From the NCBI GenBank assembly GCA_964352665.1, contig CAYGSJ010000002.1:186001-250000 (forward strand): 64,000 nucleotides of DNA, read 5' to 3'. Positions 8,761 through 18,252 of the stretch are shown one piece after another (the stretch's first letter is position 1; each line of letters starts with the position of its first letter). This stretch comes from UBA1672 sp964352665. Lineage in GTDB: Bacteria; Pseudomonadota; Alphaproteobacteria; Micavibrionales; Micavibrionaceae. The notes under the pieces are model-generated. The model ran no database searches. It saw only the letters and a program-made list of their open reading frames with translations, and was not told where the DNA came from. Position numbers and translations under genes: made by a program.

Positions 8761-10074
8761 TTAACGCTCTCTGAGGGCACGATCAAAGCCGCGACGTAAT
8801 GGCTTCATAAGATAATTTAGAATGGTCCGCTTGCCTGTAATCACTTCTATATTGGCAATCATACCGGCCGTAATCGGAAGAGGATTATCCGGTGTGCCCA
8901 TATAATTTCTATCCGTCTTTACCTCTACTTCAAAAAGAACATTACCCTCGTTGTCGGTTGCGCTATTGGCTGCAACACGCGTGACTTTCCCCTCTAATGA
9001 TCCGTATTTTTGCGGGTCATACGCTGTTATTTTTACTTTCACCGGCTGGTCAAGACTCAAAAATGCAATATCGTTTGGTGTGACCTTTGCTATGATCTTG
9101 AGTTCCTCATCTGCAGGAACAATCTCGATAACCCGCATTGCAGGCTCAATGATACCACCGATCGTCTGTATCATAATCTGGTTTACGGTACCATCAACCG
9201 GCGCGCGAATTTCAGTACGATCAACACGGTCTCCCATTGATTTAAGATTTTCTTTCAAACTTGAAATGTCGGTCTCAACTTTATTCAACTCTTCAAGTGC
9301 AAGAGAACGGAATTTATCATCCTGTGTTTTTCTTTCATTTTCTGCACTACTTAGAGATGCTTCTAATCCTTTTTTCTCTTGAACTCTCGCATTGATTTGT
9401 CCTGAAACATCCGCAAGTTGCCGTTCAAGTCTTATTTGCTCAAGTTTGGGAACAGCGCGCTTTTCAACCATTTCACGCGTGATCGATAATTCCTTATTTA
9501 GCAATCTCTTATTCTCTGATAAACCGTTTATCTCTGCACTAACTTGATCAAGATCTGCCTTAGCTTTCTTAATCTTGTCGTCCTGTATTGCATAAGCAGA
9601 CATCAGTTCTTTTTGCCTTGAGTCATATAAAGACTTTTCATTTTCTGCGATTTCCGGCGCTTTTTTGGCAATAGCTTCCGGCATCTCGAAAACTGTCCCA
9701 TTTGCCTCAGCCAAAAGCCTTATCTTCTTAGCTTCCAACGAAGTAAAACGTGCCTCTGTACCTCTTTGCTCAGAAGAAAAAATTACATCGCTCAAGCGCA
9801 TCAGAACTTGGCCTTTTTTTACAAAATCACCCTTTTGTACGGGCAGATCCTGCAATATACCGCCTTCAAAACTTTGTATAACCTGTATCTCTTGTGAAGG
9901 CACCACACGGCCCTCTCCCCTTGTTAGTTCTTCTATCTCTGTGACTGCAGCCCATACAAAAAAGAAAACAACAAATACCATAATTGAGAAAAGCATAATA
10001 ATAGCGGGTGTGGCAGGCTTTGCACGCGTTGCGGCTTCAAGAGCATCCATATAATCCAACTCTTTAACAGCCAT
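8761..10074 (-). CDS. Type I secretion membrane-fusion protein (HlyD/LapC family)
   Basis: 437-residue periplasmic adaptor that links the inner membrane ABC exporter to the outer membrane channel. It has a short cytoplasmic N-terminus, one membrane helix (about residues 24-45), a lipoyl/barrel-sandwich half (GRVVPSQEIQVIQSFEGG), a long alpha-helical coiled-coil hairpin (about 110-275) and the second half-motif (RAPVDGTVNQIMIQTIGG). Length is normal for HlyD-type adaptors. It lies 2 bases after the ABC transporter gene and 2 before the cyclase, so all are surely co-transcribed. Confidence 0.93.
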   Translation of the reverse strand: MAVKELDYMDALEAATRAKPATPAIIMLFSIMVFVVFFFVWAAVTEIEELTRGEGRVVPSQEIQVIQSFEGGILQDLPVQKGDFVKKGQVLMRLSDVIFSSEQRGTEARFTSLEAKKIRLLAEANGTVFEMPEAIAKKAPEIAENEKSLYDSRQKELMSAYAIQDDKIKKAKADLDQVSAEINGLSENKRLLNKELSITREMVEKRAVPKLEQIRLERQLADVSGQINARVQEKKGLEASLSSAENERKTQDDKFRSLALEELNKVETDISSLKENLKSMGDRVDRTEIRAPVDGTVNQIMIQTIGGIIEPAMRVIEIVPADEELKIIAKVTPNDIAFLSLDQPVKVKITAYDPQKYGSLEGKVTRVAANSATDNEGNVLFEVEVKTDRNYMGTPDNPLPITAGMIANIEVITGKRTILNYLMKPLRRGFDRALRER

Positions 10075-10076
10075 AT

Positions 10077-12245
10077 CTACTCCTTGCCCTCTACCTTAAC
10101 TTGCCCTGTACTAAGAGCAGCGATAACGTCATCACGATTGCCGTCCATAACAATTTTACCCTCATGCATTAAAATCAAGCGATCAACCATGGCCAACATG
10201 GCGTGCTTATGTGTAACAAGAATAAATGTTTTTCCAATTGTTTGCTCTTTGACATAGCGGCAAAACTTGTCTTCGGTTTGCGAGTCCATAGAACTGGTAG
10301 GCTCGTCACAAATAAAAATATTCGGGTCCGTAATCATGGCCCTGGCCAAAGCAATAGCCTGCCTCTGCCCACCTGACAGAGCCGAGCCGTGCTCGCCGAC
10401 CGGTGCGTCATAACCCATAGGATGGCGTGATACAAAATCATGGACCCCCGATGCCTGTGCGCATTCAAGAATTTGTTTTTCGCTGGCATGGGGTGCGGAA
10501 GCAATAATATTATCCTTAACGCTTCCCTGAAACAGCACAACTTCCTGAGCCAAATAAGCAATATTTTTTCGTAAATCCGCAGGATCAATCTGCCTGTAAT
10601 CTGTATTATCAGCCAAAATCACGCCTTTATCGGGGTCGTACAGCTTCAGAATTAGGCGTGCCATCGTACTTTTTCCAGATCCTACGCGCCCTATAATTCC
10701 GACACGTTCACCTGGCTGAATAGAAAACGAGATGTCTTTTAGAACAGGCACATCAACACCAGGATAAGTAAATGAAACATGCTCAAACGATATTTGCCCC
10801 GATAAATCCGGACGATGTAAAAAATCCTGATCTTTTGGCCGCTCAACGGGTGATGACATTATTTTGTTCAACGTTTTTAACGAACCACCAGCCTGATGAT
10901 ACTTAGTAATAAGATTAGCAATCTGCCCTATAGGAGAAATTGCCCGCCCACCAAGAATCACGCAGGCAATAAGCCCTCCAGAGCTCATGTCACCGTCTTG
11001 CACAAGATACATGCCGCTTAAAATGATAAAGATCGTAGCCGTTTGTTGCATGAACGTCGTGATATTCACACCTAAGGAAGAAAGAAATCTCGACCTCTGG
11101 GCATAACTTGCATCTTCTGCAATCTGGCTTGTGTACTTTGCCCTGAAGCGCCCATCAGCATGATTAGCCTTGATTGTTTCCAATCCATAAATTGTTTCAA
11201 CCAAAAGACCGTGCCTGTTCTGCGCTGCCTGAACAGATTTTCTTACAACTTTTTTTAGGCTTAGCTGAATAAAAAAACCAACCACAGTAGCAGCGAATAT
11301 AATCGCCACAAGGATGAAGGCCATTGACCCGCCCAATTTATAAACAAAGAATAAAAACAAAAGGGAAAAAGGCAAATCTACCAAAGCTGTTATTGTTGCA
11401 GAAGTAAAAAATTCCCTGACGGAGTCAAAATCCCGTAACATATTGGCAAATCCTCCACTCGATTGAGGACGATTCGCCAGTTTCATATCAATGACATGAT
11501 CATAAATCCTGCGAGCGGCAAGTGTATCTGTTCTTCTTCCTGCAAAATCAATAAAATAGCCGCGAATGCTTCGAAAAATGAAATCAAATATGAAAGCGAT
11601 AAACGCACCGATCCCGAGTGCCCAGCCTGTTTCAATAGCATTATTGGGTATCACTCTATCGTAAACGTTCATAATATAAAGGGGGCTGATCAAAGCAAAC
11701 ATATTAATAAAGATCGAAGCGAGAATAACCATGGAGTAGGTTGACCGGCTTTCTCTTACAATCCCCCAGAACCAATGATTGTCATCACTTCTAAGATCAG
11801 GGCGTGTCTTTGATGCTTTAAATTCTGTTTCAGGGTGCACAAAAATTGCAAATCCTGTGTAGTCCTTAGTGATTTGAGATATCTTGACTGACTTCGAGCC
11901 ACCCGTCTCGGGGAAAAATACTTTTGCCTGTTCTCCTTTTGCTGACACTTCCAGAAGGACACAAGGGTGATCATCCTTAAGAAATAAAATACATGGGAGT
12001 ACTGCGGCCGGAATCTTTTTTGGGTTACTTTTTTTGACAATCTCGGCTTTCAATCCTTGGTTTGCAGCTGCTTCACAAAAAAGTTGCGGCCCCATACCCT
12101 TATCGTCATAGGCAAGACCGGCCTTTAATACCTCTGCGGATTTCACTTTTCCAAAGTAAGAACAAAGAAAGACAAGACAATCCAGCAATGAGTCACCCGA
12201 GCTCACCTCACCTTCTTTCTCCATTTCCTTTTTTTTTGCACTCAT
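10077..12245 (-). CDS. Type I secretion ABC exporter with degenerate C39-like domain (LapB/HlyB family)
   Basis: 722-residue ABC exporter that drives export of large unprocessed proteins (RTX-type adhesins or toxins). The N-terminal roughly 130 residues form a C39-like domain: LLDCLVFLC replaces the catalytic DCG-type motif, so it probably docks substrate without cleaving it. A six-helix transmembrane domain (about 165-430) and a nucleotide-binding domain follow. The latter has Walker A GRVGSGKST, signature LSGGQRQ, Walker B IFICDEPTSSMD and the H-loop THKH. It is the second gene of the operon, 11 bases after tolC. No RTX substrate gene is visible in the window. Confidence 0.94.
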   Translation of the reverse strand: MSAKKKEMEKEGEVSSGDSLLDCLVFLCSYFGKVKSAEVLKAGLAYDDKGMGPQLFCEAAANQGLKAEIVKKSNPKKIPAAVLPCILFLKDDHPCVLLEVSAKGEQAKVFFPETGGSKSVKISQITKDYTGFAIFVHPETEFKASKTRPDLRSDDNHWFWGIVRESRSTYSMVILASIFINMFALISPLYIMNVYDRVIPNNAIETGWALGIGAFIAFIFDFIFRSIRGYFIDFAGRRTDTLAARRIYDHVIDMKLANRPQSSGGFANMLRDFDSVREFFTSATITALVDLPFSLLFLFFVYKLGGSMAFILVAIIFAATVVGFFIQLSLKKVVRKSVQAAQNRHGLLVETIYGLETIKANHADGRFRAKYTSQIAEDASYAQRSRFLSSLGVNITTFMQQTATIFIILSGMYLVQDGDMSSGGLIACVILGGRAISPIGQIANLITKYHQAGGSLKTLNKIMSSPVERPKDQDFLHRPDLSGQISFEHVSFTYPGVDVPVLKDISFSIQPGERVGIIGRVGSGKSTMARLILKLYDPDKGVILADNTDYRQIDPADLRKNIAYLAQEVVLFQGSVKDNIIASAPHASEKQILECAQASGVHDFVSRHPMGYDAPVGEHGSALSGGQRQAIALARAMITDPNIFICDEPTSSMDSQTEDKFCRYVKEQTIGKTFILVTHKHAMLAMVDRLILMHEGKIVMDGNRDDVIAALSTGQVKVEGKE

Positions 12246-12256
12246 ACTTTATTCTA

Positions 12257-13630
12257 TCAGTTCTCGGAAGTTTCATCCGTTGTGACAGGGTCGCCTGCAG
12301 CAGGTTCAATAGCACTGGCCTGAGACATCAACACATTTTTAAGCTCTCCCATCGAGGCCAATATATTATACTCTGCCACCAAAAGACTGTACTGGTTATC
12401 GCTTGCTGCAAGACGTGCGTTAAAAAGCTGGCTTTCTGCGCGCATTAAACTAAGCAAACTTATTCTAGCTCCCTCGAATTGTGTCTTATAAGCGCTCAAT
12501 AGCTTCTCATTAAGATCTATACGCTCTTTGGCAAGCACCATTTTACGGCTCAGAGTCCTATAGCTTGCATAGGCTTGATGTATATCGCGCTCAATTTCGC
12601 GTGATAGAGTTTCCAAATTAAGCTGCGCTTCTTTATGTGCGAAATCTTTCTGACGCACCTGCGCCATTTGTCTTCCTCCCGTCGAAAAATTCCAATTCAT
12701 ACGCAGAACAGCGCGTTTATCAAGAATCTCTCCACCAATCACATCTCTTTTATCTGATTTTAAATAAGATAATTCTCCACTGACATCAGGTAATATTTGG
12801 GCTTTCTGCGCGTCAACATCATACTCGCTTGCCAGAGCATCAAACTGCGCCGCCTTAAGCATTGGATTGTTTTCCTGCGCCAAAGTAACTGCCTTTTCCA
12901 TGTCATCATATATATAACTTTTTAAGGAATCAGGCTCTATGGCAACTTCAGGAAATTCTTTACCCACCGCCTCCCAATAGGCTGCTTCCGCTGAGGCGAG
13001 CTGTCCTTCATAATCGGCGCGAAGCCCATCCATAATCATAGAGACATCTCTGGCTTGCTGAAGCTCGGCCTCATCTGCCACACCTTCCGACACCATATTA
13101 TCGATACGTTGCTCATAATCCTTAATATCGGCAATACGCAATGCTAGTAAATTAAGTGCCGAGCGTATCCGTGTTACATCTACGTAACTTTGTGCCACCT
13201 TCAGAGAGATCGCCTGCTCAACATCAAGTACATCAAAACTTGAAGATTCAATACGAGCCTCGGCAGCCTGAACTCTATTGTCTGTTTCATGTCCATCAAA
13301 CAACATCTGACGAAGGGCAAGATTACCCTCACCTAATCCGGAATAGGCTGCTCCCCTCGTTACACTAAGACCACGGCTTGTTGCGTTATCCTGGAAAACG
13401 CGACCTGCTGTTACACTCAAAGAAAGTTCTGGATAATAATTCGAACGCTCGACATTTTTCCCTTCTTTTGCTCCCTCTACCCCAAGCTCGGCACCTTGAA
13501 CCGCAGGATGATTTTCCAAGGCAAACATCATTGCCTCGGATAGACTTTCCGCAGATGCGTGCAAAGACACCGTGAGCACGCCACACGTGAGCACTATAGC
13601 AAAATATGTTCTTTTAAAGTTTGAAACCAT
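12257..13630 (-). CDS. TolC-family outer membrane channel of a type I secretion system
   Basis: 457-residue outer membrane efflux protein with a Sec signal peptide (about residues 1-27, ending HASA). It shows the two-fold repeat of long amphipathic helices typical of TolC/LapE, each repeat opening with a short ALENHP/AQENNP-like turn (ALENHPAVQGAE and AQENNPMLKAAQ). It forms the trimeric exit duct for the adjacent HlyD and ABC components. It is the first gene of the four-gene operon that ends in the cyclase. A roughly 235-base region upstream probably holds the promoter. Confidence 0.93.
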   Translation of the reverse strand: MVSNFKRTYFAIVLTCGVLTVSLHASAESLSEAMMFALENHPAVQGAELGVEGAKEGKNVERSNYYPELSLSVTAGRVFQDNATSRGLSVTRGAAYSGLGEGNLALRQMLFDGHETDNRVQAAEARIESSSFDVLDVEQAISLKVAQSYVDVTRIRSALNLLALRIADIKDYEQRIDNMVSEGVADEAELQQARDVSMIMDGLRADYEGQLASAEAAYWEAVGKEFPEVAIEPDSLKSYIYDDMEKAVTLAQENNPMLKAAQFDALASEYDVDAQKAQILPDVSGELSYLKSDKRDVIGGEILDKRAVLRMNWNFSTGGRQMAQVRQKDFAHKEAQLNLETLSREIERDIHQAYASYRTLSRKMVLAKERIDLNEKLLSAYKTQFEGARISLLSLMRAESQLFNARLAASDNQYSLLVAEYNILASMGELKNVLMSQASAIEPAAGDPVTTDETSEN

Positions 13631-13865
13631 AGAGAAACACTAAGAAAAGAAATGGGACACCAAGTGATAGAATCACACTTGGTCATATTACAGAATAATG
13701 ACAAAATCATATAAACTCAAGGGATTAACCCTAAAAAGTTCATTTTTATTTGAAGACATAATCTTGAGACCAATATTTTGCAAAAAATAGCACAATCCCT
13801 CTTCACAAGCCGCACGAAATCATGCATTGTGTCTTCCATCATTTTAAGAGAGGGAATTTTGTACA
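13631..13865. promoter_or_regulatory. Divergent intergenic region between tolC-like gene and pntAA
   Basis: 235 bases without a gene, separating the minus-strand secretion operon from the plus-strand transhydrogenase operon. A hairpin-forming inverted repeat (ACCAAGTG at 13659-13666 with CACTTGGT at 13676-13683) lies about 30 bases upstream of the TolC start and could be an operator or part of the 5' leader. The pntAA ribosome site (GAGAGGGA) sits at its right end. I see no confident -10/-35 pair. Confidence 0.45.
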
Positions 13866-15074
13866 GTGGGACTAAAAATTTCTATCCCAAAGGAAACGGC
13901 CGACCACGAAAAAAGAGTCGCAGTATCACCAGACACCGTTAAAAAACTTGTCCAGCTTGACTGCACTGTAACGATAGAGAAGGATGCCGGCATCGCCTCG
14001 GCATACACCGACTCAGCTTACAAAGATGCCGGTGCAAAAATAGCGAAAGATTATACGGAAACGCTAAAAGGCGCGGACATAGTTTTAAAGGTCCAGGCCC
14101 CCAATGATAATGAACTCAAAGACACACCCAAGAATTGCATATTAATTGCAATGTTGGCCCCTTTTTCAAATGATAAAATCCTGAAAGACTGCGCCAAAGG
14201 AAAAATTAATGCCTTTTCCATGGAATTTGTTCCAAGAATCAGCCGTGCGCAGAGCATGGATGTACTCTCATCACAATCTAATCTGGCAGGGTATAAATCT
14301 GTTTTAGATGCTGCGGAATATTATCCGCACGCCTTTCCGATGATGATGACAGCCGCAGGAACTGTTCCTCCGGCAAAGGTTTTTGTCATGGGTGCCGGTG
14401 TTGCTGGTTTACAAGCAATTGCAACTGCTAAACGCCTGGGCGGTGTTGTTTCCGCTACAGATGTTCGCCCGGCAGCAAAAGAGCAGGTAGAGTCTTTGGG
14501 CGCAAGTTTCATCGCTGTTGAAGACGAAGAGTTTAAACAAGCAGAAACAGCAGGCGGTTACGCCAAAGAAATGTCCGATGAGTATAAAAAGAAGCAAGCC
14601 GAACTGGTTGAAAAACACATAGCAAAACAGGATATTGTTATCACAACAGCACTTATTCCCGGCAGACCAGCTCCCAAGTTGGTAACAGAAAAAATGGTTA
14701 AATCCATGAAGACAGGCTCTGTAATCGTAGATTTAGCGGTTGAAACAGGCGGAAACTGTGCTTTATCGAAAGCCGGTGCGGTCGTTTCCAAACATGATGT
14801 GAATATAGTCGGGCACCTGAACATACCCAGCCGTTTAGCAGCGGACGCCTCTGCCTTATACGCCAAAAACCTACTGAATTTCCTCAATCTGATCATAGAT
14901 CAGGAAACCAAAGAACTCTCTATAGATTGGGAAGATGAAATCATTAAAGGTGTCTGCATGACTAAGGATGGGAAGATCGTTCATCCAAATTTTTCAGGTG
15001 AGACAGCACCAGCTAAAAAAGAGATAGCACAGAAAAGTCAGGAAAAAACAGAAGAAGAAGGTAAGGATGGATAA
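13866..15074 (+). CDS. pntAA: NAD(P) transhydrogenase alpha-1 subunit, NAD(H)-binding (PntAA)
   Basis: 402-residue soluble dI subunit of the proton-translocating transhydrogenase, which uses the proton gradient to reduce NADP+ with NADH. It begins with the alanine-dehydrogenase-like motif KISIPKETADHEKRVAVSP. The NAD-binding Rossmann motif is GAGVAGLQAIATAKRLG and the RQD-loop region is typical (PRISRAQSMDVLSSQSN). The start is GTG at 13866, 10 bases after a GAGAGGGA ribosome site. The C-terminal tail (about 375-402) is rich in Lys and Glu. Its TAA overlaps the pntAB ATG by one base, showing translational coupling. Confidence 0.96.
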   Translation: MGLKISIPKETADHEKRVAVSPDTVKKLVQLDCTVTIEKDAGIASAYTDSAYKDAGAKIAKDYTETLKGADIVLKVQAPNDNELKDTPKNCILIAMLAPFSNDKILKDCAKGKINAFSMEFVPRISRAQSMDVLSSQSNLAGYKSVLDAAEYYPHAFPMMMTAAGTVPPAKVFVMGAGVAGLQAIATAKRLGGVVSATDVRPAAKEQVESLGASFIAVEDEEFKQAETAGGYAKEMSDEYKKKQAELVEKHIAKQDIVITTALIPGRPAPKLVTEKMVKSMKTGSVIVDLAVETGGNCALSKAGAVVSKHDVNIVGHLNIPSRLAADASALYAKNLLNFLNLIIDQETKELSIDWEDEIIKGVCMTKDGKIVHPNFSGETAPAKKEIAQKSQEKTEEEGKDG

Positions 15075-15490
15075 TGCCTGATACAGAAAAAACAATAACC
15101 GAAAGCGCCTCTGATCTGGCAACAAGATTTCAGGAATTGTCTGACTTAGCAGCGCAGCTAGCGACCGAAACAAGCCACGTCATAACAGAAAGCAGCACAC
15201 ACGGAGAACCCTTCCTGATAACGGGTCTGACTGTTTTCGTGCTCGCCTGTTTTGTTGGTTACCACGTTGTTTGGCGCGTTACCCCTGCTTTGCACTCTCC
15301 TCTGATGGGATTAACCAATGCCATTTCCTCTGTTATTATTGTTGGCGCGGTTCTCGCAACGGGTGCAGTTTCTGATTCCGGTTTTTCCAGTATTCTTGGG
15401 TTTTTTGCTGTGCTTTTTGCCTCTGTAAATATATTCGGAGGCTTTATTATTACCAAGCGCATGCTCCACATGTTTCAGAAGAAAGGATAA
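15074..15490 (+). CDS. pntAB: NAD(P) transhydrogenase alpha-2 subunit, membrane part (PntAB)
   Basis: 138-residue membrane subunit corresponding to the first part of transhydrogenase domain II. A hydrophilic N-terminal segment of about 45 residues precedes three to four transmembrane helices, with the family stretch GYHVVWRVTPALHSPLMGLTNA cut into recognisable pieces (HVVWRVTPALHSPLMG). The split of the alpha chain into PntAA and PntAB is the arrangement usual in Alphaproteobacteria such as Rhodospirillum. The gene starts within the pntAA stop codon and ends 6 bases before pntB. Confidence 0.95.
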   Translation: MPDTEKTITESASDLATRFQELSDLAAQLATETSHVITESSTHGEPFLITGLTVFVLACFVGYHVVWRVTPALHSPLMGLTNAISSVIIVGAVLATGAVSDSGFSSILGFFAVLFASVNIFGGFIITKRMLHMFQKKG

Positions 15491-15496
15491 TCAGAT

Positions 15497-16888
15497 ATGA
15501 CAACACTTTCCTCTATAGCTTACCTGATAGCCTCTGTTTTATTTATTCTTGCTTTACGTGGTTTGTCACATCCTGAAACTGCGCAACAAGGATTACGCTT
15601 TGGGATGATCGGCATGGCCTTGGCTGTTGTAACGACGCTCTTTGCACCAGAAGTTGCCGGATGGAGTTGGATTATTCTGGGAATTGCTATTGGTGGATCC
15701 ATCGGTGCCTATATTGCAAAAACCATTGAAATGACAGCGTTGCCGGAACTTATGGCCGCGTTCCACTCTCTGGTCGGATTGGCCGCAGTGTGTGTAGCAA
15801 GCGCTGCGTTCTATAATCCTGAAACTTTTGGAATTGGCCTTCCTGGAGATATTAAAACAGCAAGCCTAATCGAAATGTCTCTTGGGCTTGCCATTGGTGC
15901 CGTCACCTTTACAGGATCTATAGTGGCATGGGGGAAACTATGTGGAAAAATATCAGGGAAACCTGTTACTTTTTTAGGACAGCACAAACTTAACGCGCTT
16001 CTTGGTGGCTCGCTGGTCCTCATGATTATCTTGCTGCTCTTGACTGGCAGTGCTTTTTGGTTCTGGCTTATCGCTATTACGGCGCTTGCACTTGGTGTTT
16101 TAATGATTATCCCGATCGGCGGCGCAGACATGCCGGTTATCGTGTCTATGTTGAATTCTTATTCTGGCTGGGCTGCTGCAGGTATTGGATTTACCCTGCA
16201 CAATAACCTTCTCATTATTACCGGCGCATTAGTTGGAGCATCCGGAGCTATCCTGTCCTATATAATGTGCAAAGGCATGAATAGATCATTTCTTAATGTT
16301 ATTCTTGGCGGATTTGGTGGCGATGATTCCGGGGGCGCAGCCGCAGCCGATATGGGGGATCGCAATGCAAAGATTGGCGCAGCAGAAGATGCGGCCTACA
16401 TCATGAAAAATGCTTCGCGCGTTATTATTGTACCGGGATACGGTATGGCCGTAGCGCAGGCTCAACACGCAGTTCGTGAATTAGCAGATATACTGAAAGC
16501 AGAGGGTGTAGAGATTAAATATGCCATTCATCCCGTTGCCGGCCGTATGCCGGGCCACATGAATGTTCTTCTTGCCGAAGCAAATGTTCCTTATGATGAG
16601 GTCTTGGAGATGGAAGATATCAACCGCGACTTTGCGCAGGCGGATGTTGCTTATGTGATTGGTGCGAATGACATCACAAATCCTGCAGCCAAGAATGACC
16701 CCACATCACCTATTTATGGTATGCCCGTGCTTGATGTTGAAAACGCAAAAACCGTTCTTTTTGTAAAACGATCCATGGGAACCGGTTATGCTGGCATTGA
16801 TAACCCGCTTTTCTTTGCTGATAACACAATGATGCTTCTTGGAGACGCCAAGAAAATGACTGAAGGCATCATTAAGGCTATGGAATAA
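15497..16888 (+). CDS. pntB: NAD(P) transhydrogenase beta subunit (PntB)
   Basis: 463-residue beta subunit: about nine transmembrane helices (domain II, residues 1-265) followed by the NADP(H)-binding domain III (about 285-463). The latter has the motifs VIIVPGYGMAVAQAQ, HPVAGRMPGHMNVLLAEA and VIGANDITNPAA. Length and motif order are standard for PntB. It completes the operon; no obvious terminator hairpin follows in the 74 bases before the next gene. Confidence 0.97.
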   Translation: MTTLSSIAYLIASVLFILALRGLSHPETAQQGLRFGMIGMALAVVTTLFAPEVAGWSWIILGIAIGGSIGAYIAKTIEMTALPELMAAFHSLVGLAAVCVASAAFYNPETFGIGLPGDIKTASLIEMSLGLAIGAVTFTGSIVAWGKLCGKISGKPVTFLGQHKLNALLGGSLVLMIILLLLTGSAFWFWLIAITALALGVLMIIPIGGADMPVIVSMLNSYSGWAAAGIGFTLHNNLLIITGALVGASGAILSYIMCKGMNRSFLNVILGGFGGDDSGGAAAADMGDRNAKIGAAEDAAYIMKNASRVIIVPGYGMAVAQAQHAVRELADILKAEGVEIKYAIHPVAGRMPGHMNVLLAEANVPYDEVLEMEDINRDFAQADVAYVIGANDITNPAAKNDPTSPIYGMPVLDVENAKTVLFVKRSMGTGYAGIDNPLFFADNTMMLLGDAKKMTEGIIKAME

Positions 16889-16962
16889 TTGATTTATATA
16901 TATGTGTAATACTTAATCATTTCTAGCGCACATTACTTCTCATATGTTAGAATTTTATTGTT

Positions 16963-17952
16963 ATGGTAAAAAAAATGGGGCCGTCAGAACTGGAAAAGCG
17001 CTTTCAACAGCCTGAAGGCTGGCGATGGCACAACTTTGAGCGAAACGGCAGAAAAATTCGTTTCGGCTCGGTTTTCCCGAAAGATAAAACACCCGATGCA
17101 ATCGTTGTCTGCCTTCAAGGTGTTAGGGAATTTTCAGAAAAATACTTTGAAACCGCAAATTGGTGCCTCAGCCAAAATCTGGCATTCTGGACACTCGATT
17201 GGGCCGGCCAAGGCCTATCAACACGATATTTGAGTGACCCTCAAAAACGCCACAGTATGGGATTTAAGCAGGATATCGAAGATCTGCATTATTTCATTGA
17301 TGAATATATAAAGCACTCTTCCGTATCCACTGATAAAGGCCGGATTGCTATGGCACTGCTCGGGCATTCTATGGGCGCCAATATTGGGTTAAGATATCTT
17401 TATCATTACCCCGATACTTTTGAATGTGCGGCTTTTACTGCTCCCATGACAGGCATAAAAGTATTCCGATTTATACCACAAAGGCTTGCCCTTATTGCGG
17501 CATATTTTTGTAACCTGATTGCTGGTCAAAAATATATTCCCGGCGGAAATAACTGGGACAAAAGAACTGAAAAGGCACGACTTACCAAGGACCCTCTCAG
17601 GCACCAAATAGAGGAGATATGGTGCAAAAAAAATCCGGATCTAAGATGTGGTGATGTTACATTGGGTTGGGTTTATAATGCCCAGAAATCATGCCTAGAT
17701 TTACAAAAAAAGCATAGAGATATTCTTACCCCTTGTTTGGTAGCTATTGCGGGACATGAGGATCTGGTAGACAACAGGATATCACACAAAATCATGTCCG
17801 GTATGGCGGATGTTCAGACGATTGACTACCCCGGCTCATACCACGAAATCTTGATGGAACAAGATGATATAAGGGATAATTTTCTTGGTCATTTTTACAA
17901 CTTGATAAAAGAAAAAATTATTGATAGACCAGAAACCTTGAAACCTTTTTAA
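16963..17952 (+). CDS. Alpha/beta hydrolase, serine aminopeptidase/lysophospholipase family
   Basis: 329-residue cytoplasmic alpha/beta hydrolase of the S33 / PldB-like (monoglyceride lipase) type. The nucleophile elbow is GHSMG near residue 131; a plausible acid is the Asp in GHEDLVDN and the catalytic His is in GSYHEILME near the C-terminus. Phrases such as LDWAGQGLST are typical of lysophospholipase L2-like enzymes. No signal peptide is present. The substrate cannot be read from sequence: a lysophospholipid or monoacylglycerol is an inference. The start may be ATG 16963 or 16975. Confidence 0.8.
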   Translation: MVKKMGPSELEKRFQQPEGWRWHNFERNGRKIRFGSVFPKDKTPDAIVVCLQGVREFSEKYFETANWCLSQNLAFWTLDWAGQGLSTRYLSDPQKRHSMGFKQDIEDLHYFIDEYIKHSSVSTDKGRIAMALLGHSMGANIGLRYLYHYPDTFECAAFTAPMTGIKVFRFIPQRLALIAAYFCNLIAGQKYIPGGNNWDKRTEKARLTKDPLRHQIEEIWCKKNPDLRCGDVTLGWVYNAQKSCLDLQKKHRDILTPCLVAIAGHEDLVDNRISHKIMSGMADVQTIDYPGSYHEILMEQDDIRDNFLGHFYNLIKEKIIDRPETLKPF

Positions 17953-17994
17953 GAACAATGCACAATAAAAGTCCATATACGGGAGACATGATTG

Positions 17995-18231
17995 ATGGAT
18001 GAAATGAATAGAGAGCAAATAAGACTAAGCGATAGAATTTTATCTGCCCTTGAACTCTCATTAGAGCAAGATGATCTTAAGCTGGCTGAACTCCTCACGA
18101 GAGCACTGGAACTGGCAATGACCAGAAATACCGGTGGCGGTGAATTTATAGAGCGTCGTGACTATCCCCCTGAAATAGAACAAGCCATGAGCAAATTATA
18201 TGAATTAAGAGACAAAGAAGACGCAGTATAA
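17995..18231 (+). CDS. Small conserved alphaproteobacterial protein of unknown function
   Basis: 78-residue acidic, helical, soluble protein with a Leu/Ala-rich core (LSDRILSALELSLEQDDLKL and ELLTRALELAMTR), a Gly-rich turn and a final helix. Short proteins of this pattern are, to my recollection, found as hypothetical genes across Rhodospirillales-like genomes; no function is known to me. ATG 17995 is preferred because GGGAGA ends 8 bases upstream. It is 42 bases after the hydrolase and likely co-transcribed with it, with a terminator immediately after. Confidence 0.7.
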   Translation: MDEMNREQIRLSDRILSALELSLEQDDLKLAELLTRALELAMTRNTGGGEFIERRDYPPEIEQAMSKLYELRDKEDAV

Positions 18232-18252
18232 TAAAGTCGGACTTTTGATTTG

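Noticed and set aside
8951..9382. 143-codon plus-strand frame across the HlyD-like gene
   Set aside because: Antisense to the adaptor gene; Ser/Thr-rich shadow of the coiled-coil region.
10077..12245. Active C39 bacteriocin-processing peptidase in the ABC exporter
   Set aside because: The Cys in LLDCLVFLC is part of a pattern common in non-cleaving type I exporters; the DCG-type catalytic motif is absent.
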